From the NCBI GenBank assembly GCA_003517675.1, contig DPAC01000164.1:1947-40118 (forward strand): a stretch of 38,172 bases of DNA, written 5' to 3'. The stretch is from Porphyromonadaceae bacterium. Its GTDB lineage: Bacteria; Bacteroidota; Bacteroidia; Bacteroidales; Dysgonomonadaceae. How positions within the stretch are numbered: the stretch's first letter is position 1; every line of letters starts with the position of its first letter. This document shows, piece after piece, positions 1-8,977 of the stretch. The translations under genes and the position numbers were made by a program. The notes under the pieces are model-generated. The model did not search any database, was not told where the DNA came from, and saw only the letters and a list, made by a program, of their open reading frames with translations.

Positions 1-641
1 CGGCCATAGGTAACCGTACTGGTTGAAAAAGCCATGTTGTCCCGGTCTCCCAACGGAATCTCTCTGGCTTCCAGCAGAGCCTCACTTTTCTCCACCGGCA
101 CCGACTCACCCGTAAGTGTGGACTCCTGTATCTTCAGGTTTGCTGTTTCAATCAGCCGCAAATCGGCCGGGATAATATCTCCCGTATCGAGTACCACAAT
201 ATCGCCGGGAACGATGTCGGTTGAAACGATCTCCTCTACCTGTCCCCCCCGCAATACTTTTGTATGCGGTGCGCTCATCTTGTTGAGTGCTTCGAGCGAC
301 GATTGCGCCTTTACCTCCTGCACGGTGCCAATGATCGCGTTCACGACCAGAATAGCCAGAATCACAAAACTCTCCACCAGTCCCTCACCCTCCATCACGC
401 CAATGACACCCGAGATAACGGCAGCGACCAGCAGAATAAGTACCATGCTGCTCTTAAATTGCTCCAGGAAGATGGTGTAAACCGATTTTTGTTTTGTCGA
501 TTCAAGCCGGTTGGGCCCATGCTCTGCAAGCCGTTCTTTCGCTGCCTGTTCTGACAGGCCCGAATGGAGATCAACGCCAAACTGCCGCAAAACATCTTCG
601 ACGGGTTGACTGTAATACTGATCCGATTGCTGTTTACTCAT
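1..641 (-). CDS. Calcium-type P-type ATPase, N-terminal part (runs off the left edge)
   Basis: Reading leftward from the ATG at 641-639 gives about 213 codons, open to the window edge. The product begins MSKQQSDQYYSQ and has the cation-ATPase N-terminal domain (around residues 10-75, with the LAEHGPNRL motif). A hydrophobic hairpin follows at about 65-110, then the actuator domain with PGDIV and the dephosphorylation motif TGES. The phosphorylation loop (DKTGT) lies beyond the edge. This is the P2A layout of bacterial Ca2+ pumps, which sit in the inner membrane and export Ca2+ or Mn2+ at the cost of ATP. The family is clear; the ion is inferred, because the M4-M6 binding residues are not visible. 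The gene is divergent from fusA2. Confidence 0.85.
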   Translation of the reverse strand, partial: MSKQQSDQYYSQPVEDVLRQFGVDLHSGLSEQAAKERLAEHGPNRLESTKQKSVYTIFLEQFKSSMVLILLVAAVISGVIGVMEGEGLVESFVILAILVVNAIIGTVQEVKAQSSLEALNKMSAPHTKVLRGGQVEEIVSTDIVPGDIVVLDTGDIIPADLRLIETANLKIQESTLTGESVPVEKSEALLEAREIPLGDRDNMAFSTSTVTYG

Positions 642-992
642 ATATGGAATATAATTGCCGGAGTGTGTCTGATTGTTACCTCAGTAAACAATTGAAAGGT
701 ACCGAATGTTTCATATTTTAACCCTTCCCGGCAATCTCTCGCAAACATATGTTGCATAACATCATTACAACATTTTTCTTTCTCATCCAATTTTTATAAA
801 TTGCGGGCGCTGTTCACGACAGTTTGACTTTGCAGGTCACACGCCGTTGCAAAGTCATTTTATATGGAATTGTCCATAACCGCTTCAAACCGCAACCCTT
901 GCCCTTTCGTCAGCCGGAAAGGTGAGGGAGAGGGGCATCATTTGTTTTTTTAGCCGGAAGAGAACATTATACATTTTATAAAAACTCTAATC
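642..992. other. Divergent intergenic region between the P-ATPase and fusA2, with an inverted repeat
   Basis: This 351-bp gap holds no convincing ORF. It contains the minus-strand -7 box and a 9-bp perfect inverted repeat: GACTTTGCA at 826-834 and TGCAAAGTC at 848-856, separated by 13 bp. The repeat lies about 140 bp upstream of fusA2 and has no T-run after it, so an operator is likelier than a terminator. No perfect TAnnTTTG was seen close to fusA2. Confidence 0.5.
742..749 (-). promoter_or_regulatory. Bacteroidota -7 box for the P-type ATPase
   Basis: On the minus strand this reads TATGTTTG, a perfect TAnnTTTG. It lies about 100 nt before the ATPase start codon. A TTG sits about 19 nt further upstream as a weak -33 candidate. 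Position and match support it; no start site is known. Confidence 0.45.
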
Positions 993-3149
993 ATGAAAGT
1001 GTACAAAACAAACGAAATTAAGAACATTGCCCTTATTGGCAATGCCGGATCAGGAAAGACCACCCTCGCAGAGGCCATGCTCTTCGAGAGTGGTCTCATA
1101 AAACGACGCGGATCCGTGGGGGGGAAGAACAGCGTGAGCGACTATTTCCCGGTGGAGAAAGAGTATGGTTACTCTGTTTTCTCCACTGTCTTCTCCTACG
1201 AGTGGAAAGATAAGCTGATGAACTTCATCGACTGTCCCGGATCGGATGATTTTGTGGGGGGAGTGATCTCCGCTCTCCATGTAACCGATATGGCACTGAT
1301 GCTGATCGATGCTGCCAATGGTGTAGAGGTGGGTACGGTGAACCAGTTCCGATATGTAGATGAGCTCAAAAAACCAATGGTGCTTCTTGTCAACAAGATG
1401 GACCATGAGAAAGCTGACTATGACAATACGCTGGCGGGTCTACGCGAGTTCTACGGCAACAAGGTGGTACCGGTGCAATACCCGATAGGAAATGGCAGCT
1501 CTTTCAACGGCATCGTAGATGTGCTGAAACAGAAACTCTACCAATGGAAGCCGGGAGCCACCGCCCCCGAGGTGCTGGAGATCCCCGACAGCGAGAAAGA
1601 ACGTGCCGGCGAGTACTACCAGGCACTGCTGGAAGCTGCCGCCGAGAATGACGATGGCCTGATGGAGAAGTACTTCGACCAGGGATCGCTTACCGAAGAA
1701 GAGATGCGCGACGGCATCCACAAGGGTATGCTCGGCCACACCCTCTTCCCGCTCTTCTGCACATCGGCAGAGAAAAACATGGGGGTGCACCGCATCATGA
1801 ACTTCCTCAACATGGTAGCCCCCTCCCCCGATGAGGTTCCCGCACCCCGTAACAGTGAGGGTGAGGAGGTGAAACCCGATGCCGATGCTCCTGCGAGCCT
1901 CTTCTTCTTCAAAACAACGGTTGAACCGCATATCGGAGAGGTCTCCTATTTCAAGGTGATGTCTGGAACGGTGAAGGAAGGTGAAGACCTGACCAATGCC
2001 GACCGCAGCTCCAAAGAACGAATGGCGCAGCTTTATACCGTGGCGGGACAAATCCGCACCAAGGTTGAGGAACTGCACGCCGGCAGTATCGGCGCAGCCG
2101 TGAAGCTAAAGGATGTCCGCACCGGCAATACACTGAACGCCAAAGGGGTTGAGAATCAGTTTAACTTCATCCAATATCCGGAACCGCGATACCGCAGGGC
2201 GATCAGGGCAGTGAATGAATCGAACACAGAGAAATTGAGTGAGGCACTCACCCGCATGAAAGAGGAGGATCCCACCTGGATCGTCGAGGTCTCCAAGGAG
2301 CTGAAACAGACCATCGTCTCGGGACAGGGTGAGTTTCACCTGCGCACACTCAAGTGGCGCCTGGAGAACAACGACAAGATCGAGATCGAATTCCTGGAGC
2401 CGAAGATACCCTACCGCGAGACCATCACCAAGGCTGCCCGTGCCGATTACCGCCACAAGAAACAATCGGGTGGTGCCGGCCAGTTCGGCGAAGTACACCT
2501 CATTGTGGAACCCTACACCGAAGGGATGCCCGTGCAGGAGATCTATCGCTTTAACGGCCAGGAATTCAAAGTGCAGAACCGCGACACGCAGGTGATTGAG
2601 CTCGACTGGGGCGGTAAGCTGGTGTTCGTGAACAGCATTGTGGGTGGCGCCATCGACAGCCGTTTTCTCCCGGCCATCTTGAAAGGAATCATGGCTCGCA
2701 TGGAACAGGGGCCGCTCACCGGGTCCTACGCCCGCGATGTGCGGGTGATCGTGTACGACGGCAAGATGCACCCGGTAGACTCCAATGAAATATCTTTTAT
2801 GCTTGCCGGCAGGAATGCTTTCAGCACTGCATTCAAGAATGCAGGACCGAAGATCCTCGAGCCGGTTTACGATGTAACCGTTTCGGTGCCGGGTGAGTAT
2901 ATGGGTGACGTGATGAGCGACCTGCAGGGACGCCGTGCCATGATCATGGGCATGGAGAGTGAAAAGGGATTTGAAAAACTGAAAGCGCGCGTGCCACTCA
3001 AGGAGATGAACAATTACTCCACCTCCCTCAGCTCCCTCTCAGGCGGCAGGGCCTCTTTCACCATGAAGTTCGCCAGTTACGAGCTGGTTCCTTCCGATGT
3101 GCAGGAGAAGCTGCTGAAAGCTTACGAAGAACAGGAGAAAGAGGAATAA
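993..3149 (+). CDS. fusA2: EF-G2, translation elongation factor G paralog
   Basis: The 718-aa product has all EF-G domains: G domain (about 1-285), domain II, domain III, domain IV and the C-terminal domain V. The P-loop is GNAGSGKTT (16-24) and the base-specificity motif is NKMD (134-137). Two GTPase elements are altered. Switch I lacks the usual RGITI sequence (EYGYSVFST stands there). The G3 motif is DCPGSDD (80-86) instead of DTPGHVD, so Ser84 replaces the catalytic histidine. EF-G2 of Bacteroides thetaiotaomicron is reported to support translocation without GTP hydrolysis and to be needed for gut colonization; by sequence this protein belongs to that group. A starvation role here is inference. 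The gene is monocistronic and ends at a terminator. Confidence 0.9.
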   Translation: MKVYKTNEIKNIALIGNAGSGKTTLAEAMLFESGLIKRRGSVGGKNSVSDYFPVEKEYGYSVFSTVFSYEWKDKLMNFIDCPGSDDFVGGVISALHVTDMALMLIDAANGVEVGTVNQFRYVDELKKPMVLLVNKMDHEKADYDNTLAGLREFYGNKVVPVQYPIGNGSSFNGIVDVLKQKLYQWKPGATAPEVLEIPDSEKERAGEYYQALLEAAAENDDGLMEKYFDQGSLTEEEMRDGIHKGMLGHTLFPLFCTSAEKNMGVHRIMNFLNMVAPSPDEVPAPRNSEGEEVKPDADAPASLFFFKTTVEPHIGEVSYFKVMSGTVKEGEDLTNADRSSKERMAQLYTVAGQIRTKVEELHAGSIGAAVKLKDVRTGNTLNAKGVENQFNFIQYPEPRYRRAIRAVNESNTEKLSEALTRMKEEDPTWIVEVSKELKQTIVSGQGEFHLRTLKWRLENNDKIEIEFLEPKIPYRETITKAARADYRHKKQSGGAGQFGEVHLIVEPYTEGMPVQEIYRFNGQEFKVQNRDTQVIELDWGGKLVFVNSIVGGAIDSRFLPAILKGIMARMEQGPLTGSYARDVRVIVYDGKMHPVDSNEISFMLAGRNAFSTAFKNAGPKILEPVYDVTVSVPGEYMGDVMSDLQGRRAMIMGMESEKGFEKLKARVPLKEMNNYSTSLSSLSGGRASFTMKFASYELVPSDVQEKLLKAYEEQEKEE

Positions 3150-3185
3150 AGCATCGCAGATGATACAGTTGCATTTTACATGCAC

Positions 3186-3222
3186 AAGGGCAGCCCCAAC
3201 GGACTGCCCTTCTTATTTGTTC
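3186..3222 (+). terminator. Rho-independent terminator of fusA2
   Basis: Arms AAGGGCAG (3186-3193) and CTGCCCTT (3204-3211) form an 8-bp stem with a 10-nt loop. A T-rich run follows, and the whole starts 37 nt after the fusA2 stop codon. Confidence 0.75.
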
Positions 3223-3267
3223 AGGTTTCAACTCTGGTATGATTGCAACCAAAGCAATCGCTAAAAG

Positions 3268-4488
3268 CTAAAAGCTTTTTTCCAAATTTCTTTTCAGCGC
3301 TTGCAGGAACTGCTGCGTGGTAAGCCAGCTCTCACGCGGTGCATCGTTGCCGTGCACCAACAGCGCCAGGTCTCTGGTCATCTCACCCCCCTCCACGGTC
3401 TCGATGCAGACCTGTTCCAGCTTCTCACAGAAATCGATCAGCGGCTGGTTCTGATCCAGCTTGCCGCGGTGAGCCAGTCCCCGCGTCCAGGCAAAGATGG
3501 AGGCGATGGGGTTGGTGCTGGTCTCCTTGCCCTGCTGATGCTGGCGGTAATGGCGAGTCACCGTACCATGTGCAGCTTCTGCCTCTACTGTCTTGCCGTC
3601 GGGCGTCACCAGCACGGAAGACATCATCCCCAGTGAGCCGAAGCCCTGGGCAACAGTATCCGACTGCACATCACCGTCGTAGTTCTTGCAGGCCCATACA
3701 AAGCCGCCGTGCCACTTCATCACGGAAGCCACCATGTCATCGATCAGCCGGTGTTCGTAAGTGATGCCTGCTTTCTCGAAGGCATCTTTGAATTCCTTCT
3801 CATACACCTCCTGGAAGATATCCTTGAAGCGACCGTCGTACGCCTTCAGAATGGTGTTCTTTGTGGACATGTAGAGCGGGTATTTTTTTGTCAACGCCAT
3901 CTGAAAGGAGGAACGGGCAAAGCCGTAGATCGACTCATCGGTGTTGTACATGGCCATGGCCACGCCGTCGCCCCGAAAGTTGAACACCTCCCAGCTTTGG
4001 GTTTCACCGTCTTCACCGGTAAAGGTCATGGTGAGCTTTCCCCTTCCTTTTATCACGGTATCGGTAGCGCGGTACTGGTCGCCAAAAGCATGACGGCCAA
4101 TGATGATCGGCTCGGTCCATCCCGGTACGTAGCGGGGTATATTGCTGCAAATGATCGGTTCGCGGAAGACGGTACCTCCCACGATGTTGCGGATGGTGCC
4201 GTTGGGTGATTTCCACATCTGCTTCAGGCCAAACTCTTTCACACGCACCTCATCGGGTGTGATGGTGGCACACTTTATGCCTACGTTGTATTTTCTGATC
4301 GCTTCCGCTGCCGCTACCGTCACCTGGTCGTCGGTGGCATCACGGTTCTGGATGCTCAGGTCATAATATTTGATGTCGAGATCGAGATAGGGAAGGATCA
4401 GCTCCTCTTTGATAAATGACCAGATAATTCTGGTCATTTCATCACCATCCAGTTCCACCACCGGATTAGTTACTTTTATTTTCTGCAT
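3268..4488 (-). CDS. icd: NADP-dependent isocitrate dehydrogenase, eukaryote-like type
   Basis: This enzyme oxidatively decarboxylates isocitrate to 2-oxoglutarate and makes NADPH. The 406-aa protein resembles the homodimeric enzymes of eukaryotic cytosol and mitochondria: GDEMTRIIW near the N-terminus, [19 protein letters not shown], the substrate loop SPNGTIRN, and [13 protein letters not shown]. It also has the C-terminal [10 protein letters not shown] coenzyme motif. It is not the E. coli type. It is the last gene of acn-gltA-icd, 9 nt after gltA, so cotranscription is likely. The stop codon lies inside a short GCTAAAA direct repeat (3260-3273). Confidence 0.95.
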   Translation of the reverse strand: MQKIKVTNPVVELDGDEMTRIIWSFIKEELILPYLDLDIKYYDLSIQNRDATDDQVTVAAAEAIRKYNVGIKCATITPDEVRVKEFGLKQMWKSPNGTIRNIVGGTVFREPIICSNIPRYVPGWTEPIIIGRHAFGDQYRATDTVIKGRGKLTMTFTGEDGETQSWEVFNFRGDGVAMAMYNTDESIYGFARSSFQMALTKKYPLYMSTKNTILKAYDGRFKDIFQEVYEKEFKDAFEKAGITYEHRLIDDMVASVMKWHGGFVWACKNYDGDVQSDTVAQGFGSLGMMSSVLVTPDGKTVEAEAAHGTVTRHYRQHQQGKETSTNPIASIFAWTRGLAHRGKLDQNQPLIDFCEKLEQVCIETVEGGEMTRDLALLVHGNDAPRESWLTTQQFLQALKRNLEKSF

Positions 4489-4497
4489 GTGATTTGT

Positions 4498-5853
4498 TTA
4501 TCTTTCATTGATGGGTACAAAAGGCTGTTTCTCGCGTACGTTCTTGTATGCCGGGCGAATGATGCGCTTACTGGTGAAGTTCAGTTCTTCGATACGATGT
4601 GCCGACCAGCCCACAATGCGGGCCATGGCAAACAAAGGAGTGAACACCTCTCTCGGCAGGCCAAGAGCGTCATACACAAAGCCTGAATAAAAATCCACAT
4701 TGACGCAGGTGCGCGCCTTTGCGGTCTGCTTCTTGAAGTCCAGGAAGACCTCCACGGCACGCTCCTCGATCAGCTCCATGAAGTTGAACTCCTCTTCACG
4801 CCCTTTCTCGCGGGCCAGTTCACGGGCCATCTCTTTCAACAGCTCAGCCCGTGGGTCGCTCACGGTGTAGACCGCATGTCCGATTCCGTAGATCAATCCG
4901 GTACGGTCGTAGGCCTCTTTCTTCAGGATCCTGTTCAGGTATGCATCGATCTGCTCCTTGCTGGTCCAGTCGTTTACATTCTTTTTCATATCTTCCAGCA
5001 TCCCCTGTACCTTGATGTTGGCTCCTCCATGGAGTGGTCCTTTCAGGGAGCCTATGCCGGCAGCGATGGCCGAATAGGTATCGGTTTCGGTTGAGCTGGT
5101 GACACGGACCGAAAATGTGGAGTTATTTCCTCCACCATGTTCTGCGTGCAGGATCAACGCCAGATCCAGAATTTTGATATCCAGCTCGGTGTAGGCGTCA
5201 CGTCCTTTCATCATAAAAAGAAAATTTTCTGCTACGGAACGGTCTTCATAGGGGTGACGGATATGCATTGAACGTCCCAGCTGATCATGACGCAGCACCT
5301 GGTAGGCATAGGCAATGATGGTAGGGAATTTGGCTATGAGATTCAGAGATTGCCTGATGAGATTATCGGGTGAGATGTCATCCGGATTTTCATCATACGC
5401 ATACAGTTCCAGCACACTTCTGGCCAGGATGTTCATGATGTTTTTCCCTTTGAGTGAGAGGATGTTCATGGTGGCCAGATGGTTCAACGGCATGGTCTGT
5501 GCAATCAGTTTGTTCACCGCCTCCAGCTCCTCCTTGGTGGGAAGACGTCCCGAGAGCAGCAGGAATGCAGTCTCCTCAAAACCGAGCCTGTTTTCCGCCT
5601 GCACCCCTTTCACCAGCTCCTCCACATCTATACCGCGGTAATAGAGCTTACCTGGCACCGGCTTGAGGGTACCATCCCCCTGCCTTTCGTAGCCTACCAC
5701 GTCACCCACACGGGTGAGTCCTGCCAGCACACCGGAGTGATCTTCGTTTCGCAATCCGCGCTTCACACCCATTTTGGTGAAGAGCTCCTTGTCGATATTG
5801 CTGGTAAAAGAAACGGATTCAGATAAAGTCTTCGTTATTTGTTCATTATTCAT
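4498..5853 (-). CDS. gltA: Citrate synthase
   Basis: It condenses acetyl-CoA with oxaloacetate to citrate. The 451-aa length is typical for Bacteroidales. The catalytic triad is visible: His275 in GPLHGGAN, His326 in GIGHAVYT followed by SDPR, and Asp387 in NVDFYSG. The N-terminal 60 residues precede the conserved KLYYRGID segment. It lies between acn (71-nt gap) and icd (9-nt gap). Its leader carries ATATGTTTG (5860-5868), a sequence also found twice in the acn leader. Whether it is a 2-methylcitrate synthase cannot be fully excluded from sequence, but the operon with acn and icd points to citrate. Confidence 0.93.
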   Translation of the reverse strand: MNNEQITKTLSESVSFTSNIDKELFTKMGVKRGLRNEDHSGVLAGLTRVGDVVGYERQGDGTLKPVPGKLYYRGIDVEELVKGVQAENRLGFEETAFLLLSGRLPTKEELEAVNKLIAQTMPLNHLATMNILSLKGKNIMNILARSVLELYAYDENPDDISPDNLIRQSLNLIAKFPTIIAYAYQVLRHDQLGRSMHIRHPYEDRSVAENFLFMMKGRDAYTELDIKILDLALILHAEHGGGNNSTFSVRVTSSTETDTYSAIAAGIGSLKGPLHGGANIKVQGMLEDMKKNVNDWTSKEQIDAYLNRILKKEAYDRTGLIYGIGHAVYTVSDPRAELLKEMARELAREKGREEEFNFMELIEERAVEVFLDFKKQTAKARTCVNVDFYSGFVYDALGLPREVFTPLFAMARIVGWSAHRIEELNFTSKRIIRPAYKNVREKQPFVPINER

Positions 5854-5924
5854 CTTGAGATATGTTTGATTGTTGAATGATCAGTTTCCAATAAATGGTT
5901 GGGTAATGGGTAGAGGGGGGTTGG

Positions 5925-8177
5925 TTATTTCCTCATCGCGTTGAGGGCACTGCCTGCCTTAAACCACTCGATCTGTTGCTCATTGTAGGTGTGCGATGCT
6001 TCAAAACGATCTTTCGTGCCATCGGAATGAAGCAGCTCAATGGTGAGGTTTTTACCCGGAGCAAACCCGGTCAAGCCAATCACACTGATCTTGTCGCGTT
6101 CCTGTACCTTGTCGTAATCATCCTTGTTGACAAAGGTGAGCGCCAGCATCCCCTGCTTCTTCAGGTTGGTCTCATGGATCCGGGCGAACGACTTCACCAG
6201 GATCACCTTCACATTGAGGTGACGCGGCTCCATGGCTGCATGTTCACGACTGGAGCCTTCGCCGTAATTCTCCTCAGCGACCACAACGGAGCCTACGCCC
6301 TTACTCTTGAACTTGCGGGCCAGCGCCGGCACGGGCACATATTCCAGCGTCTCGGGGTCGAGCACCGCGTTGGTCTGCTGGTTGAAACTGTTGACAGCAC
6401 CAATCAGCATGTTGTCTGAGATGTTGTCGAGGTGACCGCGATAGCGGAGCCAGGGGCCGGCCATCGAGATATGGTCGGTGGTACACTTGCCCTGCACCTT
6501 GATGAGCAGCGGCAGGTTGATGTAATCCTTCCCATCCCATGCAGGGAACGGCTCCAGCTTCTGCAGCCGGCTGGAGTGGGGATCAATGACGACCTCCACG
6601 GCAGCATCGGCGGAGGGTGCCAGGTAACCCGCATCTTTCACTTCATAACCCCGGGGAGGCATCTCAAATCCTTTCGGCTCAGGCAGCTTCACCTCCTCAC
6701 CCTTGTCGTTGAGCAGGGTATCGGTAAGCGGATTGAAGCAGAGGTCACCGGCAATGGTGAGTGCCGCCACCAACTCGGGAGAGGTGACAAAAGCATGGGT
6801 ATTGGGGTTCCCGTCGTTGCGCTTGGCAAAGTTTCGGTTGAAAGAGGTAACGATGGAATTGGGGCGGTTGTCTGCCACATCATCGCGCTTCCACTGACCG
6901 ATACAGGGACCGCAAGCGTTGGCAATGATGGTGGCACCCGCCTTGCCAAACTCATCCAGAATGCCATCACGTTCGGCAGTGTACCGGATCTGTTCTGATC
7001 CCGGGTTGATCAGGAACTGAGCTTTCACCGGCACTCCCTGTTCACGGGCATATTTCACAATGGAGACTGCACGAGTCAGGTCCTCATAGGAGGAGTTGGT
7101 GCAGGAGCCGATCAGTCCCACCTCCATCTTGCGGGGGTAGTTGTTCATGCGCACCACCTCTGAAAACTCGGAGATGGTATAAGCAGCATCGGGGGTGAAC
7201 GGTCCGTTGATATGCGGTTCCAGCTCGGAGAGATCGATCTCGATCAGCTGATCATAGTACCGCTCAGGGTTGACCAGCACCTCCGGGTCGGGTTGCAGAT
7301 GCTCCATGATGCGACGAGCCTCATCGGCCACCTCCCTGCGTCCGGTACTCTCCAGATACTGGGCTGATTTCTCGTCGAAAGGAAAAATGGAGGTCGTGGC
7401 ACCCACCTCGGCACCCATGTTGCAAATGGTTCCTTTACCAGTTGCAGAGAGTGTTTTGGCCCCTTCGCCGAAGTATTCGATGATGGCATTTGTACCTCCT
7501 TTCACGGTGAGAATCCCGGCCAGCTTGAGGATCACATCCTTGGGGGCGCTCCAGCCGGAGAGGCGACCAGTGAGCTTCACACCGATCAGTTTGGGCATCT
7601 TCAGCTCCCACGGCAGACCAGCCATCACGTCCACCGCATCGGCTCCACCCACGCCGATGGCAATCATACCCAGTCCGCCCGCATTGGGTGTGTGGGAGTC
7701 GGTACCCACCATCATCCCCCCCGGGAACGCATAGTTCTCAAGCACCACCTGGTGAATGATGCCTGCCCCAGGCTTCCAGAAGCCAATGCCATACTTGTTG
7801 GAGACATCCCGCAGGAAGTCATAAACCTCTCTGTTGGTCACACTGGCCGTCTCCAGGTCGCTCTCGGCGTTGCGGTAGGCCTGTATCAGGTGATCACAGT
7901 GCACGGTGGAGGGTACCGCCACAGTGGTACGGCCCGAGTTCATCAGCTGCAACAGGGCCATCTGTGCGGTAGCATCCTGCATCGCCACTCTGTCTGGGGC
8001 GAAATCCACATAGTCGGATGCCCGCTTGTAGTGAAGTACCGGTACGCCAGGAGAGAGATGAGAGAAGAGAATCTTCTCGGTGAGCGTCAGGGGGCGCTGC
8101 AGCTTCTCTTTGGCTTTATTGATTCTTTCAGGTAGATCCGTGTAGACTCTGCGAATCATCTCAATATCGAAAATCAT
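5925..8177 (-). CDS. acn: Aconitate hydratase, mitochondrial type
   Basis: It isomerizes citrate to isocitrate with a [4Fe-4S] cluster. The 750-aa protein aligns with mitochondrial aconitase at nearly the same numbering: cluster ligands Cys359 (GSCTNSS), Cys422 and Cys425 (ACGPCIGQW). HCDH (94 on), GTDSHTPN (158 on) and the swivel-domain segment [10 protein letters not shown] are also present. A mitochondrial-like aconitase, encoded with icd and gltA, was described in Bacteroides fragilis by Baughn and Malamy; this operon has the same genes in the order acn-gltA-icd. It is the first gene of the operon. The pathway supplies 2-oxoglutarate for glutamate synthesis. Confidence 0.96.
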   Translation of the reverse strand: MIFDIEMIRRVYTDLPERINKAKEKLQRPLTLTEKILFSHLSPGVPVLHYKRASDYVDFAPDRVAMQDATAQMALLQLMNSGRTTVAVPSTVHCDHLIQAYRNAESDLETASVTNREVYDFLRDVSNKYGIGFWKPGAGIIHQVVLENYAFPGGMMVGTDSHTPNAGGLGMIAIGVGGADAVDVMAGLPWELKMPKLIGVKLTGRLSGWSAPKDVILKLAGILTVKGGTNAIIEYFGEGAKTLSATGKGTICNMGAEVGATTSIFPFDEKSAQYLESTGRREVADEARRIMEHLQPDPEVLVNPERYYDQLIEIDLSELEPHINGPFTPDAAYTISEFSEVVRMNNYPRKMEVGLIGSCTNSSYEDLTRAVSIVKYAREQGVPVKAQFLINPGSEQIRYTAERDGILDEFGKAGATIIANACGPCIGQWKRDDVADNRPNSIVTSFNRNFAKRNDGNPNTHAFVTSPELVAALTIAGDLCFNPLTDTLLNDKGEEVKLPEPKGFEMPPRGYEVKDAGYLAPSADAAVEVVIDPHSSRLQKLEPFPAWDGKDYINLPLLIKVQGKCTTDHISMAGPWLRYRGHLDNISDNMLIGAVNSFNQQTNAVLDPETLEYVPVPALARKFKSKGVGSVVVAEENYGEGSSREHAAMEPRHLNVKVILVKSFARIHETNLKKQGMLALTFVNKDDYDKVQERDKISVIGLTGFAPGKNLTIELLHSDGTKDRFEASHTYNEQQIEWFKAGSALNAMRK

Positions 8178-8191
8178 ACGGGTTCAGTGAT

Positions 8192-8217
8192 TTTAATATG
8201 TTTGTTTAATATGTTTG
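8192..8217 (-). repeat. 13-bp tandem duplication in the acn leader
   Basis: TTTAATATGTTTG occurs twice without a gap (8192-8204 and 8205-8217), 15 bp before the acn start. In the mRNA sense it reads CAAACATATTAAA twice. It may be part of an A-rich translation-enhancing leader or a regulator site; sequence alone does not decide. Confidence 0.7.
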
Positions 8218-8243
8218 CTTGAAGCGGCAATTTCAGTTTTTAA

Positions 8244-8251
8244 CAAATTTA
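8244..8251 (-). promoter_or_regulatory. -7 box for the acn-gltA-icd operon
   Basis: The minus strand reads TAAATTTG, a perfect TAnnTTTG, about 67 bp upstream of the acn start codon. No clear TTTG was found at the normal -33 distance. Confidence 0.45.
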
Positions 8252-8497
8252 GCAACCCAAATGTTCGCAGGCTGTTCGCTAAAATTGCGATCAAGTGACT
8301 CAACAGGGGATGATCATTGAAGAATAACCCGGAGATGAACCAGGAGGGACTCAGCAGGAACTTTGGAAAACCTTTTTTGTGAGATTTGGAACCTGCAGGA
8401 TGGTCAAAGAGACAAAACGATCAGTTGGAACATTCGTTAACAATTAAAGGGGCTCTTTAAGTTCAATAAATGCGTACCTTTTCACGAAAATAATCCT
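8252..8497. other. Divergent intergenic stretch between acn and the rseC-rnf operon
   Basis: About 245 bp without a credible ORF between the two outward-facing promoters. I see no strong hairpin or repeat here. Confidence 0.5.
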
Positions 8498-8505
8498 TAA
8501 CTTTG
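8498..8505 (+). promoter_or_regulatory. -7 box for the rseC-rnfBCDGEA operon
   Basis: TAACTTTG matches TAnnTTTG exactly and lies 53 bp before the rseC-like start codon. The -33 region has only a partial CTTTT match. Confidence 0.55.
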
Positions 8506-8557
8506 CAACTCCATTGAAAAAAGAAGAAGAAGCGACAGATTAAAAAACCACCGTTTC

Positions 8558-8968
8558 ATGATCACACACAAGGGAATTATCGAGAAGATCAACGGAGAGA
8601 AGATCACCGTGCGCATCCTGCAGCAATCGGCCTGTAGCAGCTGCCACGCAAAGGGAGCCTGCATGGCTGCCGACTCGAAAGAGAAGCTCATCGACATCTC
8701 TGATCATTCGGGTCAGTTCACACTTCACGAACAGGTGATCATCGAGGGGAAGGAGTCAATCGGTTACAGAGCGATTTTCTGGGCTTTTCTACTCCCGCTC
8801 ATCATCCTCATCGCCATGCTTATACTAACCACAAGCTACTGGCACTTCAGCGAGACAGAAGCGGCACTCAGTGCCCTGCTAGCACTGGTGCCTTACTACC
8901 TGCTTCTCTATCTTCTCCGAAACAGCATGGCTCATACCTTTCAATTCAGTGTTAAAAAAAACCATTAA
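8558..8968 (+). CDS. rseC: RseC/MucC-family membrane protein
   Basis: The 136-aa protein has an N-terminal soluble part with the family cysteines Cys26, Cys29 and Cys35 (CSSCHAKGAC), then two membrane segments at about 72-92 and 102-121. The RseC/MucC family is linked to the Rnf/Rsx complex; in E. coli, RseC with RsxABCDGE keeps SoxR reduced. This gene directly precedes rnfB (9-nt gap), as in many Bacteroidales. A role in assembly or electron transfer of Rnf is inference. The family assignment rests on the Cys motif, topology and location. Confidence 0.85.
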   Translation: MITHKGIIEKINGEKITVRILQQSACSSCHAKGACMAADSKEKLIDISDHSGQFTLHEQVIIEGKESIGYRAIFWAFLLPLIILIAMLILTTSYWHFSETEAALSALLALVPYYLLLYLLRNSMAHTFQFSVKKNH

Positions 8969-8977
8969 TCAGCAATT

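Noticed and set aside
34..554. Plus-strand frames at the left edge
   Set aside because: The minus strand carries a clear P-type ATPase N-terminus with the TGES motif over the same bases.
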